DNA of 64,000 nt from Baylisascaris procyonis (lineage: Eukaryota > Nematoda > Chromadorea > Rhabditida > Ascarididae), in contig JAZARR010000078.1 in assembly GCA_037389465.1 (NCBI GenBank), positions 3,968,001-4,032,000 on the forward strand, written 5' to 3'. This document shows positions 1 through 16,699 of this stretch, one piece after another. The notes under the pieces are model-generated. The model saw nothing but the letters and a program-made list of their open reading frames with translations, ran no database searches and was not told where the DNA came from. The first letter of the stretch is position 1; every line of letters starts with the position of its first letter. The translations under genes and the position numbers were made by a program.

Positions 1-411
1 GAAAAATTTTCTGAAGTAGATGTTTTCCGCCTTTTGTTGACCATTAACGTCAATAAAACGTTACCCAAACGTTTAAGACATTGGGTGGTCTGTGGAATGT
101 TTTTACGCGCTAACTTTAGCTAGTGATTTTTTGGACATTCATCTCAACGTATGATATTTGTTGAATTTATTCGGATTTCCATTGGAATTCATAGTTAAAC
201 TCTCGTTCTTTTAACTTTGAACATTATAATCAACAATTACAGGGGGTGCTACCTTGGGCCGTTTGATTACAATTACGATTAGCAAGAACACCTGTCGAAA
301 TAGGAAATAACAGGTTTAAGTGGATGCTTACCTCTAAACGATAGAAAACACCGAGAATTCGTTTGACATTTTTTTTAGTAAAATTGCAGCATAATAATTT
401 ATGTTTTGCAG

Positions 412-3400
412 ATGTTTAGAACAGATGTATTTCTTGGAAGCACATCACCCGTTTGGGATTGTAAAGAATTTATATGGGAAACGGATGAGCAGCAAATTCT
501 CGATAACTCTATAATATTCAGGTACACTCAATTCGATGTATATTTCGGGCACTGTATACATTTACTAATTGATCATTCTAACGTTACAATGCAACGTTCC
601 ATTATATAAAACTGCAACTAATAATTAGTATTGTTGTGTTTATATTTACTAGAAGCGATTTATTATCTTTCGAAATTCTAAGATTCCAAAAAGATTTTTG
701 TTTTTGTTCATTTTAATTTACTGCTTTACTGGTGAATGTCATATGCATAAAGCGCCGATTTGGAGATATATATCGGTGAAATTATTGTTGTTTTTAAGGT
801 TGTAAATCAATAAAGTAGTTGTGGAAAGGTGGCCATCTAGGCGGTAATTTCTATTGAGGCAAAAACTTTTTCTTTATGATTTTTCGACGACATTTTGAGA
901 CTATATTATGAGATTGCTAATCATATAAGAAATGTTTAATGCTACTAAAAATGGATGATCACCTAAAGTTACATCTCATTAAGAAATGATTAATCCTTTG
1001 AAAGCAATGCTATCTAATACGAGATCTTTTCGCAAGTTGAATAATTTCTCAGCTTTCAATATAATTCGCTCATATTTACAGCTGATTGCCTCATCGCAAT
1101 TGATTTTATTCACCAAAAATTGCATCTTAAATAAAATTGCCTAATTTTTTAGAGTTATGAGCCGCTCGGTAGCTACGTATCGTTTAACAAGCCAAATTGG
1201 TCGTGTGCTTTTTGATGCGAATCTGCTTGTGGCGAAAATTCGTCATCAAAAAAGCGAACCATATTCTCATCAATTCTCTACTTGGCTTCCAATATACGCT
1301 ATGTCGTCTGGTGAGCAAAAACATGCTTCTTAAGCGTTGGATTTGAATTTTTCTGCTAATCTATGCTAGGTTTGTTCTTTGCATGCTTTAGCCTAACGAA
1401 TGCCTTTCGTAAAGGTTGGCTTGCTCTCTTCAGTTATCGCATAAAGCCTGAAAGAAAAAAATATCAGATGAATTTGGAGTGTTGAAAACGAGCTTATAAA
1501 ATTTCAGGTGTTGTTGGCGAGCTTAACGTGGAGATTTCACTTACTTTGCTTGCTTCAGGCAATTCTGCGCAATATGTTCGAATTTTCTCAGGTATTCTTC
1601 TCGTTTTCAATAAGATAGTGAACGTATTGAAATTGGTCACAACTTTAGAAAGAATCTTCTTGCTCTCTATTTTCGCTCATTTTTCTTTGTGGAGATGGAT
1701 GGGTTGCTAAAGATGCTCGAGATTTTGAAAGTAAAAAGCAATTTTGTTGTATACTTATGCTCGAGAAGCTTGCCTAACAGCTATTTACAAGTTCATTTAC
1801 TATGAATTGGGTTGAAAATGTTATTAAAATGTACATAGTACGTTATTTATTACATAACTTATGTAATTAAGAATGAAGACGACACTAAATTAGGGTAATA
1901 TAACGTCTTGTACACTTCAGCCGGGAGCGTACCACAAGGCATTGAAGTAGATTCAGTGGCTGGCTTGATTGGTGACGCGGTGATCGCCACCGATCCGAAA
2001 TATGAGTGGTTCGACTGCATTCGAAGTACGGAGAGCTCATCTGAGGCCAGGTTGAATACCGTACAGAGGAATGTGCGGGATCTGACAAAACGCCTCGCAC
2101 AGAAAGCCCATTCGCTTGGTGCAAACGCTATATTTGGGTCCGCTTCCTTTTTGTTTTGTTTTTTTTTTTTTTTTTCTGCATCGTTGCACCTGATCATTCG
2201 CAATAAGATGTGTATAACCAAAGAATTTATCGCCCACTAGAGAGCAACTTTGCGGAATTGTACCCATACACATTGTTAAATGTGTTATTTGGCATGTCTC
2301 CACGTCCAAGCTATAATGTTTAGCTAGTTGTGCTGCTCACTCCTTCGGGCAGGTTTTTCTATGGTCGCAAATGAAGCTATAAAAATATTTGCTCATAGTA
2401 GGTCACAATAATATTTCTCGATGGTAACAATTTTGGTGCCATTGTTGAAGTGTTAGAAAAAAAAATGCCCTTCCCTCTGCCTTATGCATATGGCCGATAA
2501 GAGAGAAAGCGTACTGATGCATGCCTTAACCTATTTAAGATGCAACGTTTTCATGGATAGTATGGGCGGTGCAAGGGAGCGTATATATTTTCGCGCATAC
2601 GGTACCGCCATGAATATAAAGGAGGCGAATAGCCAAAAGTCGAATGAGTCTGTTCCATTTCCGATCGTATCGTTGCATACACTGCCGTCGTTCCGCATCT
2701 ATGGCATCGGTGCACTAATTTCTGCTCGTAACGTTCACTTAATCGACGAAGATAACGACTCTCCCGCGTCACGTGCCAAGTTTGTTTTCTCTATTTCAAT
2801 ATTTAAGTCAAGCTTATAGATCAGATACCATTCAACACCATATTCTTTTTATTTTAAGCGGCGTTTGCTACGCTAAATCGAGTGACTAGAATTGTTTCTT
2901 ATTGCAGTTGGTGGAGTAAACTAAAAGCTGAGTTGCTCACTCGGGCCAGTGGAGTTGGTTGCAATCTCATTGTCGGTTATACCGAGCATATGAGCGTTCA
3001 TCGTCGCGTGGCTATTTTAAGTTCAATGGGCACTGCAGTCTTAACTCGTGCTTCGGAGCAATCAGAAGAAGCTCCACCCTGTACTGCTTTCCATGTCTCA
3101 TATTCGCCAGATCAGATACCATTCAACGCCATATTGGTAAAATGCGGCATTTGCGGGTTTGCTTTATCGTTTTTTTTTTTTTTGACTAATTCACAGCTGT
3201 CTGTTTGAGAATGGAGGTGGCAAAAGGTTGTTTCTTCGATATTTTGGGCGCTGCATTTTTGTATCTATAAACTAGATCGTTGTTTAAATACCATATTAAA
3301 ACGCTATTTTAATACTTATAGAGGCAGTTGTTTAGAATTATTCATTGCAGAGAGGGTATGTGCCCAAATTTAGTGGTTAGCAATAGCCCATTACCAGCGG

Positions 3401-6109
3401 CGAGTCTCATTGTTGGGCAGCAGCATCCTTTTCAACTATGTATCACGAAGAAAGTGAGAGCCACCGAAAACGACGAGCAACTCGCAAGGGAGATTAGCCG
3501 TGTGATGCTTCTTTCTTCATTTCCGATTTTTTCTTTTTCAGTTTCTAAGCGATCAGTGCTTAGACTAGTGGTTCATTTTTTTCAGAGGCTTCAAAAATCA
3601 GAAATTTCAGACCATCTTTTGAGGCTGTAGAGCTAAATGTTGACTGATACAGTCAAAGGACCGGTTCTTCATTTTCGTCTTGATTTTGTTGACCGTTTAT
3701 CTTGACATTATCGTTCGAATTCTTCTTCATTTATCCCTTAATCGTTAACTGTGGATACCAACTTGACATGATTCGTTTTTTTTTCTATTATGAGATCCCT
3801 TCATCTGTCAATACCAATCGATTTCACTTTTCAAAGATATTCTGAGTTCCGCTAGGCGTTTAGTTTGGGCCGTTAAGTGTGCCTTTGTGATGCTCTATGA
3901 CGAAGGTGATAACATTGCAGCAAGTTTGAAATTTTCTAGATGTTGCCATATCTGGAAGTCGACCTGCATACCGAACTTATTGGGGAAACGCAGCCACCAG
4001 ATCCACGAGGCAACGCCATTTTTGAATTACGTATAACGATCACTATCACTGATAGCTTATTGATTGCGAACGCTACTGCGGTAGTATGTTGGCTCCGACC
4101 ACTCATGGCAAGCATTTTTATTCTCGACTTGCACATATTGCTTCATCTGCCCACAAAATCGTCGTCATTTTTTTTTTGAAATGCTTAAGCTTCGATTAAA
4201 ATACCTTGACATCGGCATCCTTTATCTGCGCTTCAGTGGATTTATTTGGACTACTATCCATTGCTATCAAGACAAATGAGATTTGCACATTTTTATTGAT
4301 ACGGAGTCGGTGCATTAAATGAAAGGAAAATGATAGAGGTAATAGAATTGCGAACTTGCCGGGTTATCATGCGGCGAAATTTGATTTCTTGCATCTGTGG
4401 CTTGCAGTGGATGCATATTGTAGCTACCCACTAAAAGATGGTCGTGTTGAATGGAAGATTGACTATGTTGCAGTATTTTGATTACTTGTGCGCAGTATTT
4501 CGTTGTGAAAATAAAGTTTTGAAAAAGTTGCTGCATAACTATTATTTAAGCGCGATGGGGGTGCTGAAATAGCGAATATGTCTGTTGCGTCACAGCGAAC
4601 GACAGATTCACGTCGCTTCTCCTGGGGCTCTGTGCGTGATGCAGTGCGCTCCAGAGACGTCCCCAGTTCACCTTCACTTCGCATTCGTACCGTCCGCCTA
4701 AGGTTCGACATATTCATTTTGTTCCTTAAGTATGAGTCTATGTTGTATGAGGTCCGGCGTGCCTCAGAGCGCACATGGAGCTGCAAGTATATGTCTGGAT
4801 GAGCAAATTAAGCGGCATCAGTAACGAAGCGTAGGGGACATTGGGGTGCAGCTTGGGCGAGGAGAGTATTCAGTGAAATGTTGTGGCAACCAAGAACCTG
4901 TGCACGTCACTATCATAGTATGTTTGTTGAAAGATCTTAGAAGCCCTGGATTATTTGTCGTTTTTTTTTTCAGCTGAAAAACTTTGTCGTTCTTCTGTTA
5001 CCTGTTCGGAATAAACAGTAGTATGCGAACCGCCTGTACTTATGCTCTTCTATGTTTTTTCCGAAAAAATTAATTTTCCCCGTGAGTTCAGTGATAATTT
5101 TTGTCACTATCACGGTCGTCATGGGCTTACGGACCTTTATTCTCATTTATGCATTATGTCTTTCATTCCGACGAAGGTTTCCAGAATTCCTACATATGGT
5201 TCAGCTGACAGCGGTCATTCTTACCTTCGTCCTGTGAAACATGTTGTGGATCGGTTGGGAAAGAAAACATCTGCGCAAGAGCAGTTCGCGAAACTCTTTC
5301 TCGAGAGACGGCTAAGTCTGCGCATCGGAGTGCTTCCGGAGTCGACTACTGTTGGTGCATTTGGAACTTCTCTGGCTGGCATCCATCTAATGGGCACTGG
5401 AAGTCCGTTCGTCGTCACCGGCGGAGTCAAGAATCAGCGTTTTATTACACTGGGCAGGTTTGTTTTATTTTGGTGTTTCTTTACATAGACTTGCTCCATA
5501 TGTTGCTTATTCAATTGTTGAGGGCACTGGGTATTAATATCAGATTTTCTATCTGCAAGAGTGCACAAGGCTGCTTCGCTCTTTTGCCTTTTCTTTCTGG
5601 ATGAAAAGTCGGTCGAGTTATATTTACTGCCTTATCAAGAAATACGTTTTTTTAGGGAATAAAGAGAAGAGGGTTGAGTATACCGAAGCGTAACTGGTTT
5701 GGCAATTAGCTTATCGGAGTATAATCGGCCTGGTTACTGGCTTACCGGTGCATAATCGGAGTGTTGAATTTTATTGGCACACTTTCTAAATTTTTCAACG
5801 GTATATTTGTTAATTGGATCGAGCAATTCGTAATTTAATAGTATTTATTACAGATACACAAATGTGCTGGTGGGGAAGGCGTACAAACGCGTTGCGAAAG
5901 ACATCGCTGAATTGGATGAATTTTTGCAAAAAAATGTCGAAAGCGCACTATTAATGGCACGACAGCACACTCAAGCGATAGGTGCTTGTGGTCTTTCCGA
6001 ATTCCGCATTCCATCTGTAGATCTATGTGCGTGCCTCGAAGACCCGCATATCGTTATTTTGCTTACTGCCGATATTATGCTTCCAACGGTTGAAGAGTGT
6101 GACGCTTGA
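412..6109 (+). CDS. C2CD5 (CDP138)-like C2-domain protein, 5' end missing
   Basis: Human C2CD5 is a calcium-binding C2 protein that promotes GLUT4 vesicle fusion with the plasma membrane. Exons that join in phase: 412-521, 1153-1310, 1508-1591, 1921-2137, about 2540-2767, 2908-3156, 3351-3501 and 3940-4083; then 4596-4702 (tentative), an exon ending at 5457, and 5854-6109 with stop TGA. The first exon is the middle of the C2 domain (RTDVFLGSTSPVWD); the start codon and first C2 strands lie outside the window. Later exons follow the family closely: DPKYEWFDCIRS, GANAIFG, IGALISARNV, AWWSKL, GCNLIVGYTEH, a C-x2-C pair (CGIC) and MLPYLEVDLHTEL. These include the repeated YbjQ-like folds. The segment about 5090-5457 does not align with any family member I can recall; the last exon (HTQAIGACGLSEF) resembles another YbjQ-like repeat. 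The linker between 4083 and 5090 is poorly resolved. The family assignment is firm; the C-terminal third is inferred. Confidence 0.85.
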
Positions 6110-6152
6110 TTGCACACAGCTATGAAATAGTTGCAAACCTCAACTACAGGTT

Positions 6153-7301
6153 ATGGGAGATGTAGAATTGAATATTGCGCAAAATCGGCTTTCATCAACA
6201 AGTGGCTTGGGGAACTATGTTGCGACCGTCGTTTGTCTGATGACGTTTGTGTTTACGAGGTATTCCACGCCTTGAAAGAACACTGGCTATAATGAATGTT
6301 GTCTACAAACAGGGTGTTTTAAATACTATCTGTGAAGGAATGGGAGGTAGAGGGAGTAAGCATCTTTAAACGTCATATTGGATGTTCATGCTTTTGAGAG
6401 TTGTACTGTAGCGGCTACCGTAATATTTGTGCACGATGCTGTGTTGATTTTTTTTCATGATTCGATTCGTTTTATATATTCACTGCTCTTTTCGTTCACT
6501 TAAAATCGATGCCATATGAACGAAGATGCGGGTTCTATAAGTCGATTGCTCATATAATCGTTTTCACCTCTCGATCTCTGTTCCGCTCTCGTTTATCTTT
6601 TCTTCTAATTTGTATTCGTTGTTGTTGAACCGCTTAGATAGGCCACTTTTCATTGGCATCATGTTCTCTCTAAAAGGCTAATTCTGTTATATTAATGTGA
6701 TATCCACGGTCTCTTTTTCTTTAAGGTCTTTCATGATACTTTTTAAACATTTTTTTTGCAGTAAGGTGATGTGGATTCGTTCTGTATATTGTGATCTGAG
6801 AAATTGATTAATTATGAGCATGTTTAAATGCCTTTCAAGAATTCATTCGATTCAACGAGTGAGTTTCGTGTTTGTTGTTAATCCACTGCAGAGGTGGGGA
6901 AAGGAAAGGGTATTGTTATATATGTTCTATGTTCGACTTAACAATTTAAGGTTTTCATTGTAATTTTCTTTCAACAGTTATGCTCATGTGGACCTTATGT
7001 ACGTCTTCATACTGGTATTCAACTGTTTTTGATCTAGTTGTTAGTGGCCTTTGTGATATTCCTCGGCAGCTACTGCTATACGACATCATCGATCTGGAAT
7101 GAGCACCAAATCATGAATGAGCTTGTGCGTTTATGTTTTTTTGTTGCTTGTGCGTTTTTATTTTATTTTATTTTTTTTTGTTGAATTGCGTTTCGAGCTG
7201 CACACGGTGTTATAAGTTCTTTGTTCGATTTGCTTTTGCAGGGAGTGAGTCAGATTTGTGATATGACGCGAAAGGGAGGTATGTTGTTATGTGATTTATG
7301 A
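6153..7301 (+). CDS. Small two-membrane-segment protein, possible operon partner of C2CD5
   Basis: Five exons join with matching phase: 6153-6259, 6762-6783, 6978-6998, 7038-7124 and 7242-7301, giving 98 residues. The ATG at 6153 lies 3 nt after an AG acceptor (CAACTACAG) and 43 nt after the C2CD5 stop. That is the spacing of a nematode operon with a trans-splice site, which is inference. Donors are GTATTC, GTATAT, GTACGT and GTGCGT. Two hydrophobic stretches are seen: NYVATVVCLMTFVFT (about residues 21-35) and LLVAFVIFLGSYCY (about 51-64), followed by a polar tail. A poly(A) signal AATAAA follows at 7314. I do not recognise the family. Exons of 21-22 nt make the model fragile: an alternative start at 6814 (MSMFKCLSRIHSIQR then GTGAGT) also joins in phase to the third exon and would give a 70-residue protein with one membrane segment. 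Confidence 0.4.
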
Positions 7302-7717
7302 AGGAGAGTAGCCAATAAAAGACGAGTTTTTTGATGTCATTTCCGTATGCATTTTAAGCAGTAGCATAAAAGAAATGTTTGCTTCATCGACATGAAGTTT
7401 CATGAATATGTCGATGATAATATGCTTCATTGCAAATTCCTTAAGAATGCGAAAGAACACGGATATATGTTTTTCGGGTAATGCGTTTTATTGTGAAGCT
7501 ACATAACTGGAGCAATAAGGTTCTCATTGATGTTATCAGTTCTATCACATTATCGCGCATAGCTGCGAAAATGTAAAACTAACAAAAACATCATCATATT
7601 TCGATAAAGTAGGAACAGCTGCTTTCGAGTTTTTATTTCTATAGTATTTGTTAGAAAGCGAGAGCATAACGTTGAGCTTGAACAACGAATGATGATGCCA
7701 TATGTGACGATAGTTGA
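7302..7717. other. Convergent intergenic gap
   Basis: This is the gap between the 3' ends of the small plus-strand gene and the minus-strand SGK gene. It holds AATAAA at 7314-7319 on the plus strand and AATAAA on the minus strand (plus-strand TTTATT at 7632-7637). Each is placed correctly to end one of the two transcripts. Nothing else is seen. Confidence 0.5.
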
Positions 7718-14115
<6,398 letters not shown>

Positions 14116-14157
14116 TGTGATGGCGAACACTCTACAGGACGGCCACAAGCACACTCC

Positions 14158-14360
14158 TCACGATATAACAATTGATAAGAAATTGTCGATTGTGATGTCA
14201 TCCGAGAGCCTTTTATAAGCGTCTCGAGAATTTATTCCCACTATCGCGTTTCCTCGTACTTTTAACGCGTTTTGAAGTGAATAAAACACTTCGTTAGTTA
14301 ATGTTTCTAAACGAAACACTTCCGAATTGCCTCTTTTTTTTTCAGAAGCGTTTAACGGAA
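14158..14360 (-). pseudogene. Fragment resembling a C2CD5 YbjQ-like repeat
   Basis: A minus-strand open frame just upstream of the SGK start reads RLETLTNEVFYSLQNALKV, then RGNAIVGINSRD, then a stop at 14158. The spacing and the RGNAIVG core match the first YbjQ-like repeat of C2CD5 (human: RL..L, then LEMRGNAVVGY). A C2CD5 homologue sits 8 kb away in the opposite orientation. No clear acceptor precedes it, and the frame does not join the SGK exons in phase. It may be the last exon of an unresolved gene, a duplicated exon relic, or chance. Confidence 0.3.
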
Positions 14361-14465
14361 AATGTGGATTGAGCACGAGGCATACACGAGTGAAATATGT
14401 GACAAACAAGGGACATTAGCGCATGGAAGTTGGCTGATGCAGCGCAGATTCTTTTATACGGCCGC

Positions 14466-14468
<3 letters not shown>

Positions 14469-14521
<53 letters not shown>
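14469..14521. repeat. (GT)n microsatellite
   Basis: Fifty-three bases of uninterrupted GT, about 350 bases upstream of the SGK start codon. It creates Cys-Val and Thr-His open frames on the two strands that are not genes. Confidence 0.98.
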
Positions 14522-14522
<1 letters not shown>

Positions 14523-14529
14523 CAATCTG

Positions 14530-16460
14530 CTCCCACGTTACTCTGCCATGATATTTGGGCTGTCGCTTTCAACAGAGTCCAGTTTGCGTTCACCGCAAAC
14601 GTACCAGCACTCTATTCTGTAATAACAATTAGACAGGTGAACATTGCATTAATGAATAACTCATGCTATGGGAACGATCTTACAAGAGGGGACGACAATG
14701 TAGGGAAGCGATGGAGGGGAGAAAGAAGGAATATGAAATTTCAATGGGGTGCAGTAAATGATCATCCTTTTTGTGAAATATGACTGTCGCCATTTATACT
14801 TTAGTTGCATTCAGCTAAGCTGAAACAACAGAGTTCCTCATGGTAGTTTACCGAAACGTGGATTTTCATATCCATCACGCAGGTGTACTTGGAGTCGCAA
14901 AAAAATCGTTTTGATTTAGTAAACTAAAGAAAGGAGTGTTCGTTATCGGTTGAAGAACGTTCAAAAGTAACGTTAATGAAAAGCATTGAAGACAAGTAAA
15001 TGATGGCGCAATTGTTTAGTTATTCTCAATTTTGGTGCTTCATTTCTTAGCGGAAGAATATTCTTATAGAACGCAAGATTTATCTGAATAAGCTGTGTGG
15101 GAACGAAGAGATTTTTGATGCTTATGCCCATTCATTCTTTGAATCATTTCAATAGCTCTTTGCCTTTAGAAACATCTATTTCCTGTGTACTCACATATCT
15201 TTTATCCATTGCACTTATACCTTCGAATATATCATTTAGATCTTTTTGAAAAAAAAAGTTATAATTCATGCCTTTAGTTGCAATCATGTAAGAAAATTAT
15301 AGTAGTTACCTCAGTAGCGATTATATGCCGTTCACAGAAGCATATTCCTAAGCAACTCCATTTGAAACGAGCATACTGCATAGCGAACGTAAACAACAAA
15401 CTGGAATGCCGCCGATCATGATCCACAAAAAGGTCGATTTCAGTGCTACAAAATTTTTATGTATAACGACGTCATATCTCACTAAAAAGGGCAATATCAC
15501 AATTATATAGTACAACGATATCAAATATGCGATGGCTAATTTGATTCGCCGACTTTTAATGGATGCTTATAATCGGATTCAGTGAATGCAAAATGGATGC
15601 GTATAAAATAATGTCGGTGGGTGATGTATAGTGCTGTCATTTAATATTTAGAATGAAGTGCTGATGCATTACAGAATTCAAGTAAAACCCTCAACTATTA
15701 CTAGATAAGTATATAAATACTAAAGAGTTGCTTGGATGTCGGCGTTGTTTTATATATACCCTCAAAAGGTCGCTCGCTATGAACATCACTCAGGTAGCAA
15801 TGCAAATGACAACGTGATATGATGGAAAATGCGTGCAGAAACGATCACTAAACGCTACATATGCGCAATCAAATGTTCCACTTCATTACATCGACATATT
15901 AGCGCTATTCGGAATGGATCAATTACAAGTGAATTAATTTTATATTTCTTTTACTACTACAAAGGGGTTTTTTTTTACAATTAAATTGTAATTACTAATT
16001 TCTATAGTCGATGCATCGATGCACAAAAGAAACAGTGATGCATCAAGGTAAAAGCTTTCAATGAAAGCTTTTCATCTATGCATATTGCGACTCAATGAGA
16101 GATATGCTATGTATGCAAATAGCGAAATTTGATAGCCACTTCATTTTGTGTTAAACATTTTCAAGCGCGTATGTGAATTTACATTCGATTAGCACAACAC
16201 ATTTTAGGCAAACAACTGCAATGTGAATTTTCTAGCACGAAAAAAGAAATCGTTGAAAATATTACAGAAAATGCAGCTATTATGCTTGGAGGGATGGGGA
16301 TATTTGAATAGTAAAAATACTACAAAATAAAAATACGTGAAAGAATTTTTAAATAAAAGTACGTGAAAATAGAACGATTACTTCAGTTAATTCATATCAT
16401 GGTAGTCTTAGCGCATTAAAAAAAAAAGTTTTCCTTCGGCCAGTGAAAAAGGGTCTCGGA
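14530..16460. other. No gene seen
   Basis: AT-rich non-coding sequence beyond the SGK 5' end. It includes a strong inverted repeat around 16030-16085 (listed separately). No exon-like block with conserved protein similarity was found on either strand. Confidence 0.4.
16050..16072. repeat. Near-perfect hairpin AAAGCTTT core
   Basis: Two 11-base arms (AAAAGCTTTCA and its reverse complement) around one unpaired A. An ATGCAT hexamer lies on each side (16039-16044 and 16078-16083), so the symmetry extends imperfectly to about 50 bases. Confidence 0.8.
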
Positions 16461-16466
16461 TGAGCA

Positions 16467-16495
16467 GCACAGACTCATATTATATGGGTCTGTGC
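16467..16495. repeat. Short perfect-stem hairpin
   Basis: The arms GCACAGAC (16467-16474) and GTCTGTGC (16488-16495) are complementary. After one mismatch a further CATA/TATG pairs, leaving a three-base loop. No flanking gene explains it. Confidence 0.75.
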
Positions 16496-16500
16496 CGATA

Positions 16501-16689
16501 TCAAAGACCGCATTTCATTCCAAGTTGTATGATGCCGCCTATAAAACAACGATTAACTTGCACAGATGAACACAATTGCATAAAAATATAGATAACAAAT
16601 AATAGCCTAATCATAAAAGTAGACCTAATAGTCGCGTATAATTTCAGCGGAAGTGATGAATCGAGTCGGAATTCAGCTGAAACCGACAT
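16501..16689 (-). CDS. Possible short secreted peptide ORF
   Basis: The inner ATG at about 16611 opens MIRLLFVIYIFMQLCSSVQ, which has the form of a signal peptide. It is followed by an 18-residue tail, VNRCFIGGIIQLGMKCGL, with two cysteines, and a stop. The frame also continues upstream to 16689. There is no dibasic processing site, no amidation glycine and no recognised family. An AT-rich context makes hydrophobic frames common, so this is only a candidate. Confidence 0.15.
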   Translation of the reverse strand: MSVSAEFRLDSSLPLKLYATIRSTFMIRLLFVIYIFMQLCSSVQVNRCFIGGIIQLGMKCGL

Positions 16690-16699
16690 CCTTAATCGC

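Noticed and set aside
1859..2309. Minus-strand ORFs opposite C2CD5
   Set aside because: They are antisense shadows of the exon at 1921-2137, which has clear family similarity on the plus strand.
14342..14783. Three ORFs with Cys-Val or Thr-His repeats
   Set aside because: They are created by the (GT)n microsatellite; nothing outside it looks coding.
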